Assembly (NCBI RefSeq): GCF_002211305.1
Contig: NZ_LOKW01000012.1
Span: 248,001-312,000, forward strand
From: Rhizobium sp. R634
GTDB lineage: Bacteria > Pseudomonadota > Alphaproteobacteria > Rhizobiales > Rhizobiaceae
Length of the DNA: 64,000 bases
Reading direction: 5' to 3'
Part shown: positions 27,837-36,904 of the stretch, piece by piece
How the letters are laid out: every line of letters begins with the position of its first letter
Position numbering within the stretch: the stretch's first letter is position 1
Program-made: the position numbers and the translations under genes
Notes under the pieces: model-generated
The model's database searches: none
What the model was told of the DNA's origin: nothing
What the model saw: the letters and a program-made list of their open reading frames with translations, nothing else

Positions 27837-29075
27837 TCAGTTGATTTTCTTTTTCTTCGGCGGAACGACGGCCGCGCCATTATCTGCCGGCGGCTCCTCC
27901 GGCTGGCCGTCAACCGCTATGTTCGGATCCGAACCCTTGTCGGCCTCGAGCTTACGCCAGCGTTTGACGTTGGCGTTATGCTCCTCGAGCGTGGCCGCGA
28001 AGACGTGGCCGCCAGTGCCGTCGGCAACGAAATAGAGATCCTGCGTCTTCCAGGGATTGGCGACGGCTTCCAGCGCATCCTTGCCGGGATTGGCGATCGG
28101 CGTCGGCGGCAAGCCCTTGATGACATAGGTATTGTAGGGCGTGTCCCGCTTCAGGTCCGACTGGTAGATCGGCCGGTCGGCAGGTTTTCCCTCGCCGCCG
28201 AAGAGGCCGTAGATGATAGTCGGGTCGGACTGCAGGCGCATGCCCTTGCCCAGCCGGTTGAGGAAGACGGAGGCGACATGGGCGCGCTCGTCGGGAACGC
28301 CGGTTTCCTTTTCGACGATCGAAGCGAGCGTCACGAATTCTTCTTTGGACCGTAGAGATAGCGACGCGTCACGCTTATCCCAGATCTGGTCGACGAGCTT
28401 TTGCTGTGCCGCCGCCATCTGCTGGATGATCTCCGAACGCTTGGTGCCGCGCGAGAATTTGTAGGTATCCGGACGCAGGCTGCCCTCGGCCGGCAGCGCG
28501 GCCGGTAAGTCGCCTTCCAGCACCGGATCGGCCAGCATGCGGTCGAACATCTGGCGGACCGTCAGGCCCTCGGGGAAGGATACGGAATAAAGGATGGACT
28601 TGCCCGATTTCAAAAGCTCCATGATATCGCTCATGGAAGCCTTCGCCTTGATCTCATATTCTCCGGCCTTCAGGCTCTCTCCGGCCGACAGATGCGTGGC
28701 TGTGAGATAACGGAAGATGCGGGCATCGGTGATGATGGCGTTGCGCTCGAGGTTCGAGGCGATTTCGGCCAGGCCAGCGCCGTTGCGAACGATGAAATTG
28801 GTGTTGGTCTGCAGCGGACCGGGGCTCTGATAGGTCGATTTGGCGTAGTAGAAGCCGATGACGGCAACGATGCAGACCAGGACTGCCATCGTCATAATGA
28901 AGTTCAGGAAAAGAACAACCTGGCTGCGGGCATTCTTGGACCGCTTCGGCGGCTCCGGAACGCGCTCCGGGCGCAGGGCCTCGTTCGGCGATTTGGGGAT
29001 GATCGGTCCCTTCTGCGCTTGCCGGCCGTTCTCGCCCTGCGGGGTATCGTTGCTCTGGTTCGTCGTATCGCTCAC
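27837..29075 (-). CDS. mltG: Endolytic murein transglycosylase MltG
   Basis: MltG cuts nascent glycan strands and is thought to set their length. The product of about 412 residues has a disordered cytoplasmic N-terminus, one membrane helix (VVLFLNFIMTMAVLVCIVAVIGFYY), a LysM-like subdomain and the YceG catalytic domain with SIVEKETGVPDERAHVASVF, which holds the catalytic Glu, then LQSDPTIIYG. A proline- and lysine-rich tail ends it. GTG 29075 is chosen since AGAGGA lies 6 nt before it; a TTG at 29081 overlaps that site. It follows fabF by 168 bp. Confidence 0.92.
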   Translation of the reverse strand: MSDTTNQSNDTPQGENGRQAQKGPIIPKSPNEALRPERVPEPPKRSKNARSQVVLFLNFIMTMAVLVCIVAVIGFYYAKSTYQSPGPLQTNTNFIVRNGAGLAEIASNLERNAIITDARIFRYLTATHLSAGESLKAGEYEIKAKASMSDIMELLKSGKSILYSVSFPEGLTVRQMFDRMLADPVLEGDLPAALPAEGSLRPDTYKFSRGTKRSEIIQQMAAAQQKLVDQIWDKRDASLSLRSKEEFVTLASIVEKETGVPDERAHVASVFLNRLGKGMRLQSDPTIIYGLFGGEGKPADRPIYQSDLKRDTPYNTYVIKGLPPTPIANPGKDALEAVANPWKTQDLYFVADGTGGHVFAATLEEHNANVKRWRKLEADKGSDPNIAVDGQPEEPPADNGAAVVPPKKKKIN

Positions 29076-29224
29076 CGGCAATCCTCTAAAACTTGGCCTT
29101 CACTTCGCTATTTCGCGAAGCAATGCGGCAAAAGCAGGTCTACCGCCGCTCAATGACGCCGGTCACTGCTGTGCTTTCGCACGCCCTGCCATGCGCGTGC
29201 AGGACGGCCTTATCGACGGCGTCG

Positions 29225-29242
29225 GGATACCCGTGGGTATCC
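29225..29242 (-). terminator. Hairpin just after fabF
   Basis: GGATACCC / GGGTATCC pair with only GT between them, an 18-nt near-palindrome that begins 1 nt after the fabF stop. It lacks a U-tract, so it may weaken read-through into mltG or protect the 3' end rather than act as a strong terminator. Confidence 0.4.
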
Positions 29243-29243
29243 G

Positions 29244-30503
29244 CTAGGCGTAACGGCGCAGCACGAGCGATGCGTTCGTGCCGCCAAATCCGAACGAATT
29301 GGACAGCGCCACGTTGATTTCTCGCTCACGCGCCTTGTGCGGAACAAGATCGATCGCCGTCTCGCGTTCGGGATTGTCGAGATTAAGCGTCGGCGGCGCG
29401 ACATTGTCGCGGATGGCGAGCGTGGCGAAGATCGTCTCGATGGCGCCGGCCGCGCCGAGAAGGTGGCCCGTCGCCGACTTGGTCGAGGACATGGAGATCT
29501 TCGACGCTGCGTTGCCGACCAGCCGCTCGACGGCGCCGAGTTCGATCGTGTCGGCCATGGTCGATGTGCCGTGGGCGTTGATGTAGTCGATGTCGGCCGG
29601 CGTCAGCCCGGCGCGCTTCAGCGCCATCGCCATGCAGCGGCCGGCACCCTCGCCGTCTTCGGACGGCGCGGTGATGTGATAGGCATCGCCCGACAGGCCG
29701 TAGCCGACGACTTCGGCGTAAATCTTCGCGCCGCGCGCCTTGGCGTGCTCCAGCTCCTCGAGCACGACGATGCCGGCGCCCTCGCCCATGACGAAGCCGT
29801 CGCGGTCGCGGTCATAGGGGCGCGAAGCCTTCTGCGGATCGTCATTGTGCTGGGTCGACAGCGCCTTGCAGGCGGCAAAGCCTGCCAACGAAATGCGGCT
29901 GACGGGAGATTCCGTGCCGCCGGCGACCATGACGTCGGCATCGCCAAGCGCGATCAGCCGCGCGGCATCGCCGATCGCATGCGCGCCCGTCGAGCAGGCG
30001 GTAACGACCGAATGATTGGGTCCGCGCAGCTTGTGGCGGATCGACACTTGGCCTGAAACGAGGTTGATCAACCGGCCGGGAATAAAGAAGGGGGAGATGC
30101 GGCGCGGGCCCTTGTCGCGCAGGGTGTAGCCCGCCTCGACGATGCCTTCGATGCCGCCGATGCCGGAGCCGATCAGCACGCCGGTGGCGATCTGGTCCTC
30201 GTCGGTCTGGGGATGCCAGTCGGCATCGGCAAGCGCCATGTCGGCGGCGGCCATGCCGTAGATGATGAAGGGATCGACCTTGCGCTGCTCCTTCGGCTCC
30301 ATCCACTGATCGACATTGAAGGTGCCGTCGGCACCGTCACCGAGCGGGATACGGCAAGCGATCTTGGCGGGAAGGTCGTCAACCTCGAATTCGGTGACCA
30401 GACGGGCGCCGTTCTGGCCGGCAAGCAAGCGCGACCACGTGACCTCTGTTCCGCATCCCAAGGGTGATACCATGCCGGTACCGGTTATGACGACACGTCT
30501 CAT
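29244..30503 (-). CDS. fabF: Beta-ketoacyl-ACP synthase II
   Basis: FabF condenses malonyl-ACP with acyl-ACP in fatty-acid elongation. The 419-residue product is full length, with the catalytic cysteine C170 in VVTACSTGAHAIGDA and the histidines in NAHGTSTM and TGHLLGAAGA. It starts MRRVVITGTGMVSPLG at 30503 with a GGGGGAAAG ribosome site. It lies 93 bp downstream of acpP, from which it is separated by an intrinsic terminator, so it is likely made at a lower level than ACP. FabF normally works with the nearby FabD and FabG. Confidence 0.97.
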   Translation of the reverse strand: MRRVVITGTGMVSPLGCGTEVTWSRLLAGQNGARLVTEFEVDDLPAKIACRIPLGDGADGTFNVDQWMEPKEQRKVDPFIIYGMAAADMALADADWHPQTDEDQIATGVLIGSGIGGIEGIVEAGYTLRDKGPRRISPFFIPGRLINLVSGQVSIRHKLRGPNHSVVTACSTGAHAIGDAARLIALGDADVMVAGGTESPVSRISLAGFAACKALSTQHNDDPQKASRPYDRDRDGFVMGEGAGIVVLEELEHAKARGAKIYAEVVGYGLSGDAYHITAPSEDGEGAGRCMAMALKRAGLTPADIDYINAHGTSTMADTIELGAVERLVGNAASKISMSSTKSATGHLLGAAGAIETIFATLAIRDNVAPPTLNLDNPERETAIDLVPHKAREREINVALSNSFGFGGTNASLVLRRYA

Positions 30504-30554
30504 CGCGTGCTTTCCCCCGTCTCTTATGTTCTATGGAGAAATATGCCGATAAGA

Positions 30555-30581
30555 AAAGGGCGGACTCCCGGCCCGCCCTTT
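30555..30581 (-). terminator. Intrinsic terminator between acpP and fabF
   Basis: AAAGGGCGG (30555-30563) pairs with CCGCCCTTT (30573-30581), a 9-bp GC-rich stem with a 9-nt loop. On the minus strand it is followed by TTCTTAT. It starts 16 bp after the acpP stop and probably lets abundant acpP messages end while some reach fabF. Confidence 0.8.
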
Positions 30582-30596
30582 CTCAAATGCACTGGA

Positions 30597-30833
30597 TCAG
30601 GCCTGGGCCTTCTCAATAAACTTCACAGCATCGCCGACCGTCAGGATCGAGTCAGCGGCGTCGTCGGGAATTTCAACGCCGAATTCTTCTTCGAAAGCCA
30701 TGACAAGTTCGACAGTGTCGAGCGAGTCAGCGCCCAGATCGTCGATAAAGCTGGCGCTCTCGACGACCTTGTCGGCATCGACGCCAAGATGATCAATAAC
30801 AATTTTCTTTACGCGTTCTGCGATATCGCTCAT
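30597..30833 (-). CDS. acpP: Acyl carrier protein
   Basis: AcpP carries growing acyl chains on a phosphopantetheine arm. The 78-residue acidic protein has Ser37 in [10 protein letters not shown], the attachment site, and the normal length and sequence [21 protein letters not shown] good GAGGAAA ribosome site precedes ATG 30833. Flanking hairpins and a promoter-like sequence suggest its own transcript, as expected for one of the most abundant proteins in the cell. It sits between fabG and fabF. Confidence 0.98.
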   Translation of the reverse strand: MSDIAERVKKIVIDHLGVDADKVVESASFIDDLGADSLDTVELVMAFEEEFGVEIPDDAADSILTVGDAVKFIEKAQA

Positions 30834-30865
30834 GTCGGTTTCCTCGACCTTATGTCCTGATCGGC

Positions 30866-30880
30866 ATGCCGTTACGGCAT
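30866..30880 (-). promoter_or_regulatory. Stem-loop in the acpP leader
   Basis: ATGCCG and CGGCAT form a perfect 6-bp stem around a TTA loop, about 33 bp upstream of the acpP start. It lies between the proposed promoter and the ribosome site, where a 5' structure could stabilise the message. Confidence 0.35.
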
Positions 30881-31028
30881 CCCTACCTGTTTCAGCCTGC
30901 GATGTTTTCAGACATCCTCGGCAAACTCGTTTACCCGGCTTCAGAGATGTCCCAGGCTTGCGAAAAGCCCGCCGGTCCGTCTGCTTTCTCGGGACGACTG
31001 TTCACAGTCATGGCCCGCTTAACATGCT

Positions 31029-31057
31029 TTATGTCTGCCGCAAAGCCAGAAAATCAA
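31029..31057 (-). promoter_or_regulatory. Candidate acpP promoter
   Basis: On the minus strand TTGATT is followed after 17 bp by ACATAA, a fair match to a housekeeping promoter. It lies about 200 bp upstream of the acpP start in the 285-bp gap after fabG. No other good match was noticed in this gap, but the -10 hexamer is weak. Confidence 0.4.
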
Positions 31058-31085
31058 CGCTTCGTGATTGCTCAACATGCTATTG

Positions 31086-31100
31086 CGGGAATTATTCCCG
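31086..31100 (-). terminator. Short palindrome after fabG
   Basis: CGGGAAT and ATTCCCG flank a single T, 18 bp after the fabG stop. It could form a small hairpin at the end of the fabG transcript. There is no U-tract, so termination is uncertain. Confidence 0.3.
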
Positions 31101-31118
31101 TGGCGATGGTTTGTCGTT

Positions 31119-31856
31119 TCAGATCATCGCCATGCCACCGTTTACATGCAGCGTCTGGCCAGTCATGTAAGCGGCCTCCGAGGAGGCGAGATAGGCGACG
31201 GCGGAAGCGACTTCGCCGCCCGTACCCATGCGCCGCATCGGGATCGCCCCCATGATCGCTTCCTTCTGCTTGTCGTTCAGCTTGCCGGTCATGGCGCTTT
31301 CGATGAAGCCGGGCGCGACGCAATTGACCGTCACGTTGCGGGTGGCGATCTCCTGCGCCAGCGATTTGGTGAAGCCGATCATGCCGGCCTTGGAGGCGCA
31401 GTAATTGGCCTGGCCTGGATTGCCGGTGACGCCGACGACGGAGGTGATGTTGATGATGCGGCCATAGCGGCGGCGCATCATCGGATGCGTTAATTCGCGC
31501 GTCAGGCGGAAGGTCGCGGTCAGGTTTACTTCGAGAACGGCGTCCCAGTCCTCGTCGCTCATGCGCACGAAGAGACCGTCCTTGGTGATGCCGGCATTGT
31601 TGACCAGAATATCGACGCCTTCGAGATCGGCTTCCGCCTTCTGGCCGAGCGCCTTGACCTCGTCGCGGTCCGACAGGTTGGCCGGGAAGATCTTGACGCG
31701 CTCGCCGAGCTCGGCTGCCAGCGCTTCCAGCTTCTCGACGCGGGTGCCGTGGAGGCCGACGATCGCCCCCTGCTTATGAAGAAGGCGGACGATTTCTTCG
31801 CCGATACCGCCCGATGCGCCGGTGACGAGAGCCTTGCGGCCGGAAAGATCGAACAT
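31119..31856 (-). CDS. fabG: 3-oxoacyl-ACP reductase
   Basis: FabG reduces 3-oxoacyl-ACP with NADPH in fatty-acid elongation. The 245-residue SDR has the cofactor motif TGASGGIGEE (residues 12-21), NNAGIT at 86-91, Ser139 and the catalytic Y152/K156 in NYCASKAG, and ends MTGQTLHVNGGMAMI. The ATG at 31856 begins MFDLSGRKALVTG; the frame is open upstream only within the fabD tail. It follows fabD by 31 bp in the same direction, giving a fabD-fabG-acpP-fabF order. Confidence 0.96.
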   Translation of the reverse strand: MFDLSGRKALVTGASGGIGEEIVRLLHKQGAIVGLHGTRVEKLEALAAELGERVKIFPANLSDRDEVKALGQKAEADLEGVDILVNNAGITKDGLFVRMSDEDWDAVLEVNLTATFRLTRELTHPMMRRRYGRIINITSVVGVTGNPGQANYCASKAGMIGFTKSLAQEIATRNVTVNCVAPGFIESAMTGKLNDKQKEAIMGAIPMRRMGTGGEVASAVAYLASSEAAYMTGQTLHVNGGMAMI

Positions 31857-31887
31857 GGAAACGTTCCTTATTGTCTGGAGATAGCAA

Positions 31888-32832
31888 TCAGGCCATGAGG
31901 GCGGCGACGGCCGCATCGATGTCGGCAGGACCATTGACCGAGACGCCGTTGATCGTTTTGTCGATGCGGCGGGCAAGACCGGTCAGCACCTTGCCGGAGC
32001 CGAGTTCATAAAGCGTCGTGACGCCGTTGCCGGCGAACCATTCCACCGTCTCACGCCAGCGGACCTGACCGGTCACCTGCTCGACCAAGAGACTCGCGAT
32101 CTCGTCGGCGCCCGTGACGGGGGCTGCGCGGACATTGGCGATCAGCGGGACGACGGGGTCGGATTTGGCAACCGTTGCCAAGGCCTCGCGCATGGCGTCG
32201 GCGGCGGGCGCCATCAGCTTGGAATGGAAGGGAGCGGAAACCGGCAGCAGGATGGCGCGCTTGGCGCCCTTCTCGGTCGCATGGCCGGCCGCCTTTTCGA
32301 CGGCCGCTTTTTCACCCGAGATGACGATCTGGCCGCCGCCATTGTCGTTGGCGATCTGGCAGGCGCCGGTGGCTGCGGCCGCCTCGCAGACGGCAACGAC
32401 GTCGGCATGTTCGAGGCCGATGATCGCGGCCATGGCGCCGACGCCGACGGGAACGGCCGCCTGCATGGCATTGCCGCGGATGCGCAGCAGCCGCGCGGTG
32501 TCGGCGAGAGAAAAAGTGCCGGCAGCACAGAGTGCGGAATATTCGCCGAGCGAGTGGCCGGCGACATAGGCGACCTTGGACTTCAGATCCAGTCCCTTGG
32601 CCTCGAGAATGCGGACGACGGCGATCGACACGGCCATCAGGGCCGGCTGGGCATTCGCCGTCAAGGTCAACGTGTCCTCGGGACCGTTGAACATGACGTC
32701 CGAAAGCTTTTCACCGAGCGCCTCGTCGACCTCTTGGAAAACGGCGCGCGCTTCCGCGAAATTCTCGGCGAGATCCTTGCCCATGCCGACGGCCTGGCTG
32801 CCCTGGCCGGGAAAAGTGAAAGCGATGGTCAT
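31888..32832 (-). CDS. fabD: Malonyl-CoA--ACP transacylase
   Basis: FabD loads malonyl groups on ACP for fatty-acid synthesis. The 314-residue protein begins MTIAFTFPGQGSQAVGMG, has the nucleophile Ser94 in AGHSLGEYSAL, the catalytic His in APFHSKLM and VRWRETVEWF further on. The length is normal. It is the first gene of the minus-strand fatty-acid cluster, with a 208-bp divergent gap towards the aldo/keto reductase, where its promoter should lie. Confidence 0.97.
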   Translation of the reverse strand: MTIAFTFPGQGSQAVGMGKDLAENFAEARAVFQEVDEALGEKLSDVMFNGPEDTLTLTANAQPALMAVSIAVVRILEAKGLDLKSKVAYVAGHSLGEYSALCAAGTFSLADTARLLRIRGNAMQAAVPVGVGAMAAIIGLEHADVVAVCEAAAATGACQIANDNGGGQIVISGEKAAVEKAAGHATEKGAKRAILLPVSAPFHSKLMAPAADAMREALATVAKSDPVVPLIANVRAAPVTGADEIASLLVEQVTGQVRWRETVEWFAGNGVTTLYELGSGKVLTGLARRIDKTINGVSVNGPADIDAAVAALMA

Positions 32833-33040
32833 TCTCGTATCCCTGGTTGCGCCCCTCGAGGCTATTTTGCCTCCAATTGACATTCTTTCCCGGAGAGTCA
32901 AGTGGCGGCCCGCTCTCTGCAAAGCCTTTCGCACCGGCACAAAAGCCCGGTTTTGCTCTTGCGCTCCGTCAAATCCGGCCTAGATTTGCGCGGGCACTTC
33001 CCAAGGCTTCCACCTCAAGATCGCTCCCAAGGTTTTTCCC

Positions 33041-34084
33041 ATGAACTATAATTCGCTCGGCCGCACCGGCATCGCCGTTTCAGAAATTTGCCTCGGCACC
33101 ATGACGTGGGGTTCGCAGAATAGCGAAACCGACGCTCATGCGCAGATGGATTATGCCGTCGAGAAGGGCGTCAATTTCTTCGATACCGCCGAGCTTTATC
33201 CGACCACCCCGGTCTCGGCGGAAACACAGGGCTGGACCGAAGACTATATCGGCAGCTGGTTCAGCAAATCAGGTAAGCGCAGCGATATCGTCCTCGCCAC
33301 CAAGGTCGCCGGCCGCGGTCGCGATTACTTGCGCGGCGGCGAAGGCGCGGATTCAAAGAACATCCGCCTGGCCCTGGAGGCCAGCCTGAAGCGGCTGAGG
33401 ACCGATTACGTCGATCTCTATCAGATCCACTGGCCGAACCGCGGCCATTTCCACTTCCGCCAGAACTGGGGCTACAATCCCTTCAACCAGGACCGCGAAC
33501 AGGCCGTCGCCAACATGCTCGACATCCTGGAAACGCTCGGCGCGCTGGTCAATGAAGGCAAGATCCGCGCAATCGGCCTTTCCAACGAAACCACCTGGGG
33601 CATCCAGAAATATCTGACGCTCGCAGAACAGAAGGGCCTGCCGCGCGTCGCCAGCGTCCAGAACGAATACAATCTGCTCTACCGCCATTTCGATCTCGAC
33701 CTCGCCGAACTCTCGCATCATGAGGATGTCGGTCTGCTCGCCTATTCGCCGCTCGCCGGCGGCATCCTCATCGGCAAATATGTCGGCGGCGTCAGGCCGA
33801 AGGGCTCGCGCGGCTCGATCAACCACGATATCGGCGGCCGCCTGCAGCCGCTGCAGGAGCCGGCGACCAAGGCCTACTTGGAGATCGCAGCCCGATACGG
33901 GCTCGACCCGGCGGCAATGGCGCTCGCCTTCTGCCTGTCCAGGCCCTTCATGGCCTCGGCCATCATCGGAGCGACCTCCATGGAGCAGTTGAAGGTCGAT
34001 ATCGGCGCGGCCGAGGTGAGGCTGTCGGACGAGGTGCTGGCGGAAATCGCCAAGGTTCACCGACAGTATCCGCTGACGCTGTGA
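33041..34084 (+). CDS. Aldo/keto reductase (Tas-like)
   Basis: The 347-residue protein has the TIM-barrel AKR landmarks: LGRTGIAVSEICLGTMTWG, the catalytic Asp and Tyr in FFDTAELYP, the Lys in LATKVAG and the His in YQIHWPNR. The long WPNRGHFHFRQNWGY loop and the overall length recall E. coli Tas. It would reduce an aldehyde or ketone with NADPH; the substrate is unknown. It is monocistronic, divergent from fabD. Confidence 0.9.
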   Translation: MNYNSLGRTGIAVSEICLGTMTWGSQNSETDAHAQMDYAVEKGVNFFDTAELYPTTPVSAETQGWTEDYIGSWFSKSGKRSDIVLATKVAGRGRDYLRGGEGADSKNIRLALEASLKRLRTDYVDLYQIHWPNRGHFHFRQNWGYNPFNQDREQAVANMLDILETLGALVNEGKIRAIGLSNETTWGIQKYLTLAEQKGLPRVASVQNEYNLLYRHFDLDLAELSHHEDVGLLAYSPLAGGILIGKYVGGVRPKGSRGSINHDIGGRLQPLQEPATKAYLEIAARYGLDPAAMALAFCLSRPFMASAIIGATSMEQLKVDIGAAEVRLSDEVLAEIAKVHRQYPLTL

Positions 34085-34388
34085 TGACGAAGCCCGGCGC
34101 CGCCGATTGGTCTCCGTCGGACTCGACTGTCCGATTGGGGTTGCCTTTAGCTGAAAAATCCGTATAAGCCGCCCTGTTCGTTAACCCGGTCTTCTGGCTG
34201 GTGGCTGAACGGAGGGCCGGTTTCCTCGTGGAAATCGTTCGGAACGGAAGCGTTCCAGCCTCCCGTGTCTCCGCTCTCGACCGTCTCGGAAACGCTTTTC
34301 TTGCCTGGGTCCGCCCAATCAGGAGCAGTCGTTGAGGCTTAGCCGCCGAATATCGGGTTGAACCAAACGCAAGAAAGGCAAAGCTGTC
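34085..34388 (+). promoter_or_regulatory. Promoter and long leader of the rpsF operon
   Basis: This 304-bp gap holds a housekeeping-type promoter, TTGCCT at 34141-34146 and TATAAG at 34163-34168 with a 16-bp spacer. That leaves a leader of about 215 nt before the rpsF ATG. The leader contains hairpins such as GGAACG / CGTTCC around a GAAG loop. In many bacteria the S6-S18 complex binds its own rpsF leader to repress translation; a similar role here is inferred from position and length only. No open frame is apparent. Confidence 0.6.
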
Positions 34389-34847
34389 ATGGCTCTTTAT
34401 GAACATGTATTCCTTGCCCGGCAGGATATTTCCGCTCAGCAGGTCGATGCCCTCGTAGAACAGTACAAGGGCGTGATCGAAGCTAACGGCGGTAAGGTCG
34501 GGCGCATCGAGAACTGGGGCCTCAAGTCCCTCACCTATCGCATCAAGAAGAACCGCAAGGCGCACTACGCGCTGATGGACATCGATGCACCGCCGGCTGC
34601 GATCCAGGAAATGGAACGCCAGATGCGCATCAGCGAAGACGTTCTTCGCTACATGACTATCGCCGTCGAAAAGCACGAAGAAGGCCCGTCTGCCATGCTG
34701 CAGAAGCGCGACCGCGACGACCGCGGCCCGCGTGAAGGCGGCGATCGTGGCCCGCGCCGCGAATTCGGCGACCGTCCGCCGCGCCGTGACGGCGACTTCC
34801 AGCGTGGCCCGCGTCCGGATCGCGCTCCCCGCGAAGACCGTGCATAA
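34389..34847 (+). CDS. rpsF: 30S ribosomal protein S6
   Basis: S6 binds S18 on the platform of the small subunit. The 152-residue product has the S6 fold at residues 1-95 ([40 protein letters not shown]) followed by a long charged tail rich in Arg, Asp and Gly. Such a tail is common in alphaproteobacteria and makes the protein longer than the roughly 95-residue bacterial core. AAAGG lies upstream of the ATG. It leads the rpsF-rpsR-DUF2232-rplI group. Confidence 0.97.
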   Translation: MALYEHVFLARQDISAQQVDALVEQYKGVIEANGGKVGRIENWGLKSLTYRIKKNRKAHYALMDIDAPPAAIQEMERQMRISEDVLRYMTIAVEKHEEGPSAMLQKRDRDDRGPREGGDRGPRREFGDRPPRRDGDFQRGPRPDRAPREDRA

Positions 34848-34859
34848 GGAGATATAAGA

Positions 34860-35108
34860 ATGTCTGAAGCTTCCTCCGCACCGGTCCGCCGCCCGTTCCA
34901 TCGCCGCCGCAAGACCTGCCCGTTCTCCGGCGCAAACGCACCGCGGATCGACTACAAGGACGTACGCCTGCTGCAGCGCTACATTTCCGAGCGCGGCAAG
35001 ATCGTTCCGTCCCGCATCACGGCCGTTTCCCAGAAGAAGCAGCGCGAACTCGCCCAGGCGATCAAGCGCGCCCGTTTCCTCGGCCTGCTGCCCTACGTCG
35101 TCGCCTGA
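34860..35108 (+). CDS. rpsR: 30S ribosomal protein S18
   Basis: S18 pairs with S6 and contacts 16S rRNA on the subunit platform. The 82-residue basic protein has [23 protein letters not shown], with the single Cys of the common form, and [23 protein letters not shown]. It starts 12 bp after rpsF with a strong AAGGAG site. The length is normal. Confidence 0.98.
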   Translation: MSEASSAPVRRPFHRRRKTCPFSGANAPRIDYKDVRLLQRYISERGKIVPSRITAVSQKKQRELAQAIKRARFLGLLPYVVA

Positions 35109-35263
35109 TCGGCTGACGCTATCACAATCGAGGGAAGGCATTCGTGCCTTCCCTTCTCCCTTCCGCGATGGGCGTGGATCGGAATTCTTAAAACCCATGT
35201 TGAGACGTTTCTGAATTCGATTCAGCAACACCTCTAACTGCTTGATGAAGCAGGACAGCGACC

Positions 35264-36250
35264 TTGAAACGACCGAACCTTAGAACGCTGCTGATCGGCG
35301 CACTCGCCGGATTGACCGCCGCCCTGCTGGTGCTGGGCGCGAGCATGCAGCCGTCGTTTTTCAGCGCGATCCTCTACACGGCCTCGGCGCTTCCGATCCT
35401 TATCGTCGGGCTCGGCTGGGGCAATGCCGCCGCGATTTCGGCCGTCGTCACCGCAGCCGCACTCGGCGCGGTCATGATCTCCCCCTCCTTCGCGCTCATC
35501 ATGACGCTGGTGACGCTGCTGCCGGCCGGCTGGCTCAGCCATCTCGCCAATCTCGCACGTCCCGCCTCCGAGCTCGGCGGCCCTGACCATCTGCTTGCCT
35601 GGTACCCGCTCTCCGATATCCTGCTGCATCTCTGCGGCCTGGTGACGATGGCCGTCATCGTCATCGGCGTGATGATCGGCTATGGGCCCGAGGTCACCGA
35701 TCCGATCGTCGATCTGCTGATCACCTCGGTCAAACAGCAGCAACCGGAATTCATGCCCGATCCGACGGCGACCGCGCAGACCAAATCGCTGATCCTGCTG
35801 ATGCTGCCGGCGGTGCAAGGCGGCATGTGGGTCAGCATGCTGTTCGCAGCCTATTATTTCGCCGTGCGCATCGTCGCGGCATCAGGCCGGGGTCTTCGTC
35901 CGCGCGAGGACATTCCCTCATCGCTGCGCATGAACCGCAATTCGATCTTCATCTTCCTGGCCGGGCTTGCGGCCTGCTTCTTCGGCGGCATCCCGGCGCT
36001 GCTCGGGGCGACCGTGATCGGTGCCTTCGGCGCCGGTTTCATGCTCTCCGGCTTCGCCTCGCTGCATTTCCGCACGCGTGGGAAGGACTGGCGCATACCG
36101 GCCCTCATCCTCTGCTACCTGGCTTCGATGCTCATGCTTCTGCCCGCTCTCCTCATCCTGGTCGTGGGTCTTAGCGATACGCGCAAGGCGATCGCGCTGA
36201 CGCCGACGAAAGATGCCGATGCCCCCAAACAATCCGATACGAAAATCTGA
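35264..36250 (+). CDS. DUF2232 multi-pass membrane protein
   Basis: The 328-residue product has many hydrophobic segments (LLIGALAGLTAALLVLGAS, ILYTASALPILIVGLGWG and others) and no soluble domain, fitting the DUF2232 family (YybS-like), related to substrate-specific membrane components. Function is unknown. Its place between rpsR and rplI is a conserved feature in alphaproteobacteria, hinting at a housekeeping role. The start is TTG 35264 with AGGA about 10 nt upstream; a nearby ATG at 35245 is out of frame. Confidence 0.82.
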   Translation: MKRPNLRTLLIGALAGLTAALLVLGASMQPSFFSAILYTASALPILIVGLGWGNAAAISAVVTAAALGAVMISPSFALIMTLVTLLPAGWLSHLANLARPASELGGPDHLLAWYPLSDILLHLCGLVTMAVIVIGVMIGYGPEVTDPIVDLLITSVKQQQPEFMPDPTATAQTKSLILLMLPAVQGGMWVSMLFAAYYFAVRIVAASGRGLRPREDIPSSLRMNRNSIFIFLAGLAACFFGGIPALLGATVIGAFGAGFMLSGFASLHFRTRGKDWRIPALILCYLASMLMLLPALLILVVGLSDTRKAIALTPTKDADAPKQSDTKI

Positions 36251-36271
36251 GACACAAGAAAGGAAAAGAAA

Positions 36272-36850
36272 ATGGAAGTCATCCTTCTCGAACGCATCTC
36301 CAAGCTCGGCCAGATGGGCGAAACCGTAAAGGTTCGCGACGGCTTTGCCCGTAACTACCTGCTGCCGCTCGGCAAGGCGCTGCGCGCCAACGCCGCCAAC
36401 AAGACCCGCTTCGAAGCCGAGCGCGCGACGCTCGAAGCCCGCAACCTCGAGCGCAAGTCGGAAGCCCAGAAGGTCGCCGACGTTCTCGACGGCAAGTCCT
36501 TCATCGTTGTGCGTTCGGCCGGCGAAACCGGCCAGCTCTACGGCTCGGTCGCTGCCCGTGACGTCGTCGAGATTCTCGCCGCCGAAGGCTTCAACATCGG
36601 CCGCAACCAGGTTCACCTCAACACGCCGATCAAGTCGATCGGCCTGCACAAGGTCGAGCTGCAGCTGCATGCCGAAGTCGAAATCAACGTCGAGCTGAAC
36701 GTTGCCCGTTCCGCCGAAGAGGCAGAACGCCAGGCCAAGGGCGAAGAACTCACCTCGGTTGACGCGATCTACGGCGTTGACGAAGACGCGCTGCGTCCGG
36801 AAGACTTCTTCGATCCGGAAGCCGATGGCGTCGACGAAGACGAAGCATAA
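36272..36850 (+). CDS. rplI: 50S ribosomal protein L9
   Basis: L9 binds 23S rRNA near the base of the L1 stalk and reaches out with a long helix; it supports reading-frame maintenance. The 192-residue product has the N domain [32 protein letters not shown], the connecting helix and the C domain to about residue 148. A further acidic tail (residues about 150-192) ends it, an extension usual in rhizobia. A strong AAAGGAAAAG precedes the ATG. It closes the ribosomal group and is followed by a terminator. Confidence 0.97.
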   Translation: MEVILLERISKLGQMGETVKVRDGFARNYLLPLGKALRANAANKTRFEAERATLEARNLERKSEAQKVADVLDGKSFIVVRSAGETGQLYGSVAARDVVEILAAEGFNIGRNQVHLNTPIKSIGLHKVELQLHAEVEINVELNVARSAEEAERQAKGEELTSVDAIYGVDEDALRPEDFFDPEADGVDEDEA

Positions 36851-36876
36851 TATCGCCGGAGCGATCCGCGTGAGGG

Positions 36877-36904
36877 AAGCCCGGCCACCGCGCCGGGCTT
36901 TTTC
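36877..36904 (+). terminator. Intrinsic terminator after rplI
   Basis: AAGCCCGGC (36877-36885) and GCCGGGCTT (36892-36900) form a perfect 9-bp stem with a 6-nt loop, followed by TTTTC. It lies 26 bp after rplI and closes the rpsF operon. Confidence 0.92.
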
